Under the pieces are notes generated by a model, which was not told the DNA's origin, did not search any database, and saw nothing but the letters and a program-made list of their open reading frames with translations. Positions 61,599 to 64,000 of a DNA stretch of 64,000 nt are shown here, piece after piece; within the stretch, counting starts at the first letter, position 1; each line of letters opens with the position of its first letter. The position numbers and the translations under genes were made by a program. This DNA comes from Rotaria sordida (Eukaryota > Rotifera > Eurotatoria > Philodinida > Philodinidae), in the NCBI GenBank assembly GCA_905250125.1, contig CAJNOL010000419.1, positions 78,299 to 142,298 on the forward strand, written 5' to 3'.

Positions 61599-62029
61599 TT
61601 TGTCGTTATTTTTATTCTAGTTATTTTCGATTTTGTTTATTATCACTTTCATTTACGCTGATAAGATTGTGCTGACCTTTTTTTTATATATCAGAATAAA
61701 AATTAAAAAAAACAATAATTTGTTGATTATTGAAGAATATTATTTCAAAGTAACAAGTTTGTAAACATATTTAGAATAATGTTCTTCGATGTAAACAACT
61801 TTGTCATAAAAAAAAAAGAATGGAATTTTTTTTTCTTGATATTTTTCACACTATCAAGTGTTTTTTCATTTATTTAATTCGATAAAAATTTGACAACAAT
61901 TTTCTTATACATACATTTAGTTCAGTAAACACATTTCATACAATGAAGAATCAAACTATACTAACTATTCTTTTTTTCTATCATATTGATGAAGTTACTT
62001 TTTCGTTTGGTCCAATAAAGAAACGTACT

Positions 62030-62286
62030 CCATTGTTGGCCGCCGTTCGATCTCATATTATGGCTATGAGTAGGTCTCGGTAAGACTAAGACAAATTCAA
62101 TAGAATTCTTTTTACTGAGAGCAAGGCATTTTTGAAAAATCAAAAAGAAGAGTTGCGATCTGAAATTTTGTCTATAAGTACATTTCATAGTTATTAGATG
62201 GTTCTGAAACTCTTTTGAGCTTGTTTTAGTCTTACCAAGATCTACTTCTAACCATAAAATGAAATCGAACGATGTTCAACAATTGG
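62030..62286. repeat. Short foldback (MITE-like) element
   Basis: CGTTCGATCTCATATTATGG at about 62045-62064 is mirrored by CCATAAAATGAAATCGAACG at about 62253-62272. Similarity continues inward through GGTCTCGGTAAGACTAAGAC against the inverse of GTTTTAGTCTTACCAAGATC. Arms are about 70 nt around a spacer of roughly 115 nt. Confidence 0.75.
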
Positions 62287-62849
62287 GTATATTTTCTCGT
62301 AACTTCTATTTAATATTATCGATATTTGTTTGTAATCGTAGTTGAATATAAGAAAAAAAAACCAAAAGAATGACATGTTTCAGTTATATCTGATACAAAA
62401 GAACTTCAAATTCTATTGATATTCAATAAAACTTTTGTCAAAAAGAAATTTGAAATACTGAAAATGAGAATGTTCTATTGCAAGTTTCTGCTAATACCAA
62501 AGACTTCTCGTGAGTCAGATAAATCTAACATAGAGAACAGTGTTGAATAATTTAGTTGAATATTTTTCTCGAAATTCTATTAAATAGATAAGTATTCAAT
62601 TAGCATTTTCGAGTCTTTTGTAAGTAAACTAAGAAATAGTACGAGCAAGATCTTATCATTGCATGACTGATAAACAGTCTCACATGGGGAAACAAAATGA
62701 TTCTTATAAGTAAAAAGAACAATGTGTATGGAAGGTTGCCATATGGTATAAAAGAATGTTTAAATCTGTGTTTTTTTTTCATTGAAGATTCTGTCTCAGC
62801 ACGTGAGGAATGTTCCTCAGCCGATAAATCGCTTTTGAATCAGGATTCT

Positions 62850-63430
62850 ATGTATCATGTAGAACCTAATGAGCTATGAATATTCTGAGAAGAGTTTGAA
62901 CTTCCAGCTTATTGCTGCGAACATATTGCATTTTTATGGTATTTACTAACTGAATGTTGTGATTTTCCTTAGGAATATCAAGAAAACTGATGTTCAAATT
63001 TCGATTTGAAACTTTGCACAGAGATAAACATTAGAAAGAGTTCTGTATTGTGAATGTTTCAAGGTTTTTGACTTGCTCTAATCCAGAAATAAGAACATCG
63101 TATCTACCAGTCCCTATATGGGCCATGTAAAAGACATGCTTTTACTATCGCAATATCTTATGATAGGAGCTAGTCAAAATATCTGAGACTTTCACAATAA
63201 ACTATTCTTATTAGCTCTTGTCTCTATGCAAAGTCTCAAGTCGAAATTCAAAAAATCGTCTAAAAATGTAGTATCTCACTAACAACAAGTTAAGAGCCAA
63301 AACTCTGCTCAGAGTATTTATAGCTCATTAAGATCTACATCATATACGTAGTCCTAACTGAGAAAAAATTAACAAACTGAGAGGCTTTCTTCGTCAGTAG
63401 ATTGCACACACTTCAATGTTCACACCGACA
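62850..63430. repeat. Foldback element, second copy of family A
   Basis: The block around 62990-63030 (TTTCGATTTGAAACTTTGCA) is inverted at about 63227-63260 (TGCAAAGTCTCAAGTCGAAA). The outer parts pair as well (GCTATGAATATTCTGAGAAG against the inverse of CTCAGAGTATTTATAGC). The exact 20-mer at 63193-63212 is shared in opposite orientation with 19978-19997, tying it to the element in LAPTM4 intron 1. Confidence 0.7.
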
Positions 63431-64000
63431 GATCATAAAGTTCTTTAACAAGAAGAAATACAACTTTATTAACTGCAATATTCATATAAACTGAAGAGAT
63501 ATTTATTATAGTTTATGGCTGTGATCAGATAAAACCTTTAGATATTCATTATTCAAAGAAGACCTTACAAAAAAAAAATAAGCCGATTACATTACAAAAA
63601 TAATCTCTTTCGAAGGTCAATCTAGATTGGTGATCGGTGTAAGTAATACTTGTTGATCACAATCACAAAATGATTTACAAAAATTTATACGATCATCTCT
63701 TAACTATAGTCATGATCATCATAGACTTGAGTTAGAATGAATAGTTAGACCAATCTCTAATCTACATATAAATAACAATAGTTCTTTGATATCGACATCA
63801 AGTTCATGTAGTTGAAGGATAATACTATGTGTTTCTATTGCAACTAATAGCATGATATATAATATAGATATTAATGAAATTTGATTCGCACAATAACTGA
63901 GTTTACAAATAGAAAAATAAAAATTTCTTCACGTTCAATAAAAAGAAAAAAACACTGAATCTTTATTTAATATATACTTCCTTTTCTCTGTAATGTTATC

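Larger units (their letters stand above)
61599..64000. other. Intergenic 3' of LRRC56, repeat-rich
   Basis: No gene seen. It contains the LRRC56 polyadenylation signal (61695) and two foldback elements (about 62030-62286 and 62850-63430). The end of the window is AT-rich and featureless to my eye. Confidence 0.5.

Noticed and set aside
1-64000. tRNA, rRNA, CRISPR arrays and transposase genes
   Set aside because: Looked for B-box-like GGTTCGAATCC words, regular spacer arrays and transposase or reverse-transcriptase frames; none were found by eye.

Overview
This is nuclear DNA from a small animal. It is AT-rich (my estimate is roughly 70 percent A+T), and its protein genes are split by many introns of about 45-170 nt with GT...AG borders, plus a few introns of 0.7-2 kb. 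Conserved animal genes can be rebuilt exon by exon: RRM1, HENMT1, TMEM161, LAPTM4, TTLL3/8, CDC25, an hnRNP A/B/D-type protein and LRRC56. The two ciliary genes (a tubulin glycylase-type TTLL and LRRC56), the Asn/Gln-rich linkers, the compact introns and the AT bias fit a rotifer, most likely a bdelloid. That assignment is inference and was not tested by any search.

Layout. 0.7-3.4 kb: a minus-strand Ran-binding-domain protein. 5.7-10.5 kb: a minus-strand ribonucleotide reductase large subunit in 16 exons, one only 15 nt long. 12.9-15.3 kb: plus-strand HEN1 small-RNA methyltransferase. 17.8-22.7 kb: plus-strand TMEM161 (intronless), followed 229 bp later by LAPTM4. 23.8-24.2 kb: a small secreted protein. 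24.4-28.8 kb: a minus-strand TTLL3/8-type ligase with a possible alternative 3' end. 29.6-30.0 kb: a small minus-strand gene whose frame is broken in a homopolymer. 30-35 kb: gene-poor, with decayed coding traces. 35.1-36.3 kb: a secreted protein with a Hedgehog-type Hint (Hog) domain but no Hedge domain. 36.3-40.2 kb: no gene seen. 40.3-44.0 kb: minus-strand CDC25 phosphatase. 44.0-48.1 kb: no convincing gene. 48.1-49.1 kb: an intronless EF-hand protein with a myristoylation-like N-terminus. 50.4-53.9 kb: a minus-strand hnRNP with two RRMs. 54.5-61.6 kb: plus-strand LRRC56, divergent from the hnRNP. 61.6-64 kb: repeats.

Eight multi-exon models plus the Hint model splice to totals that divide exactly by three, which is strong internal support for their exon borders. 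The main unexplained structure is a set of at least 14 foldback (inverted-repeat, MITE-like) elements. They sit between genes and inside most of the long introns, while the short introns lack them. I saw no tRNA, rRNA, CRISPR array or transposase gene. The genes do not form one pathway; shared themes are cilia (TTLL, LRRC56), cell cycle and dNTP supply (CDC25, RRM1) and small-RNA or mRNA handling (HENMT1, hnRNP).
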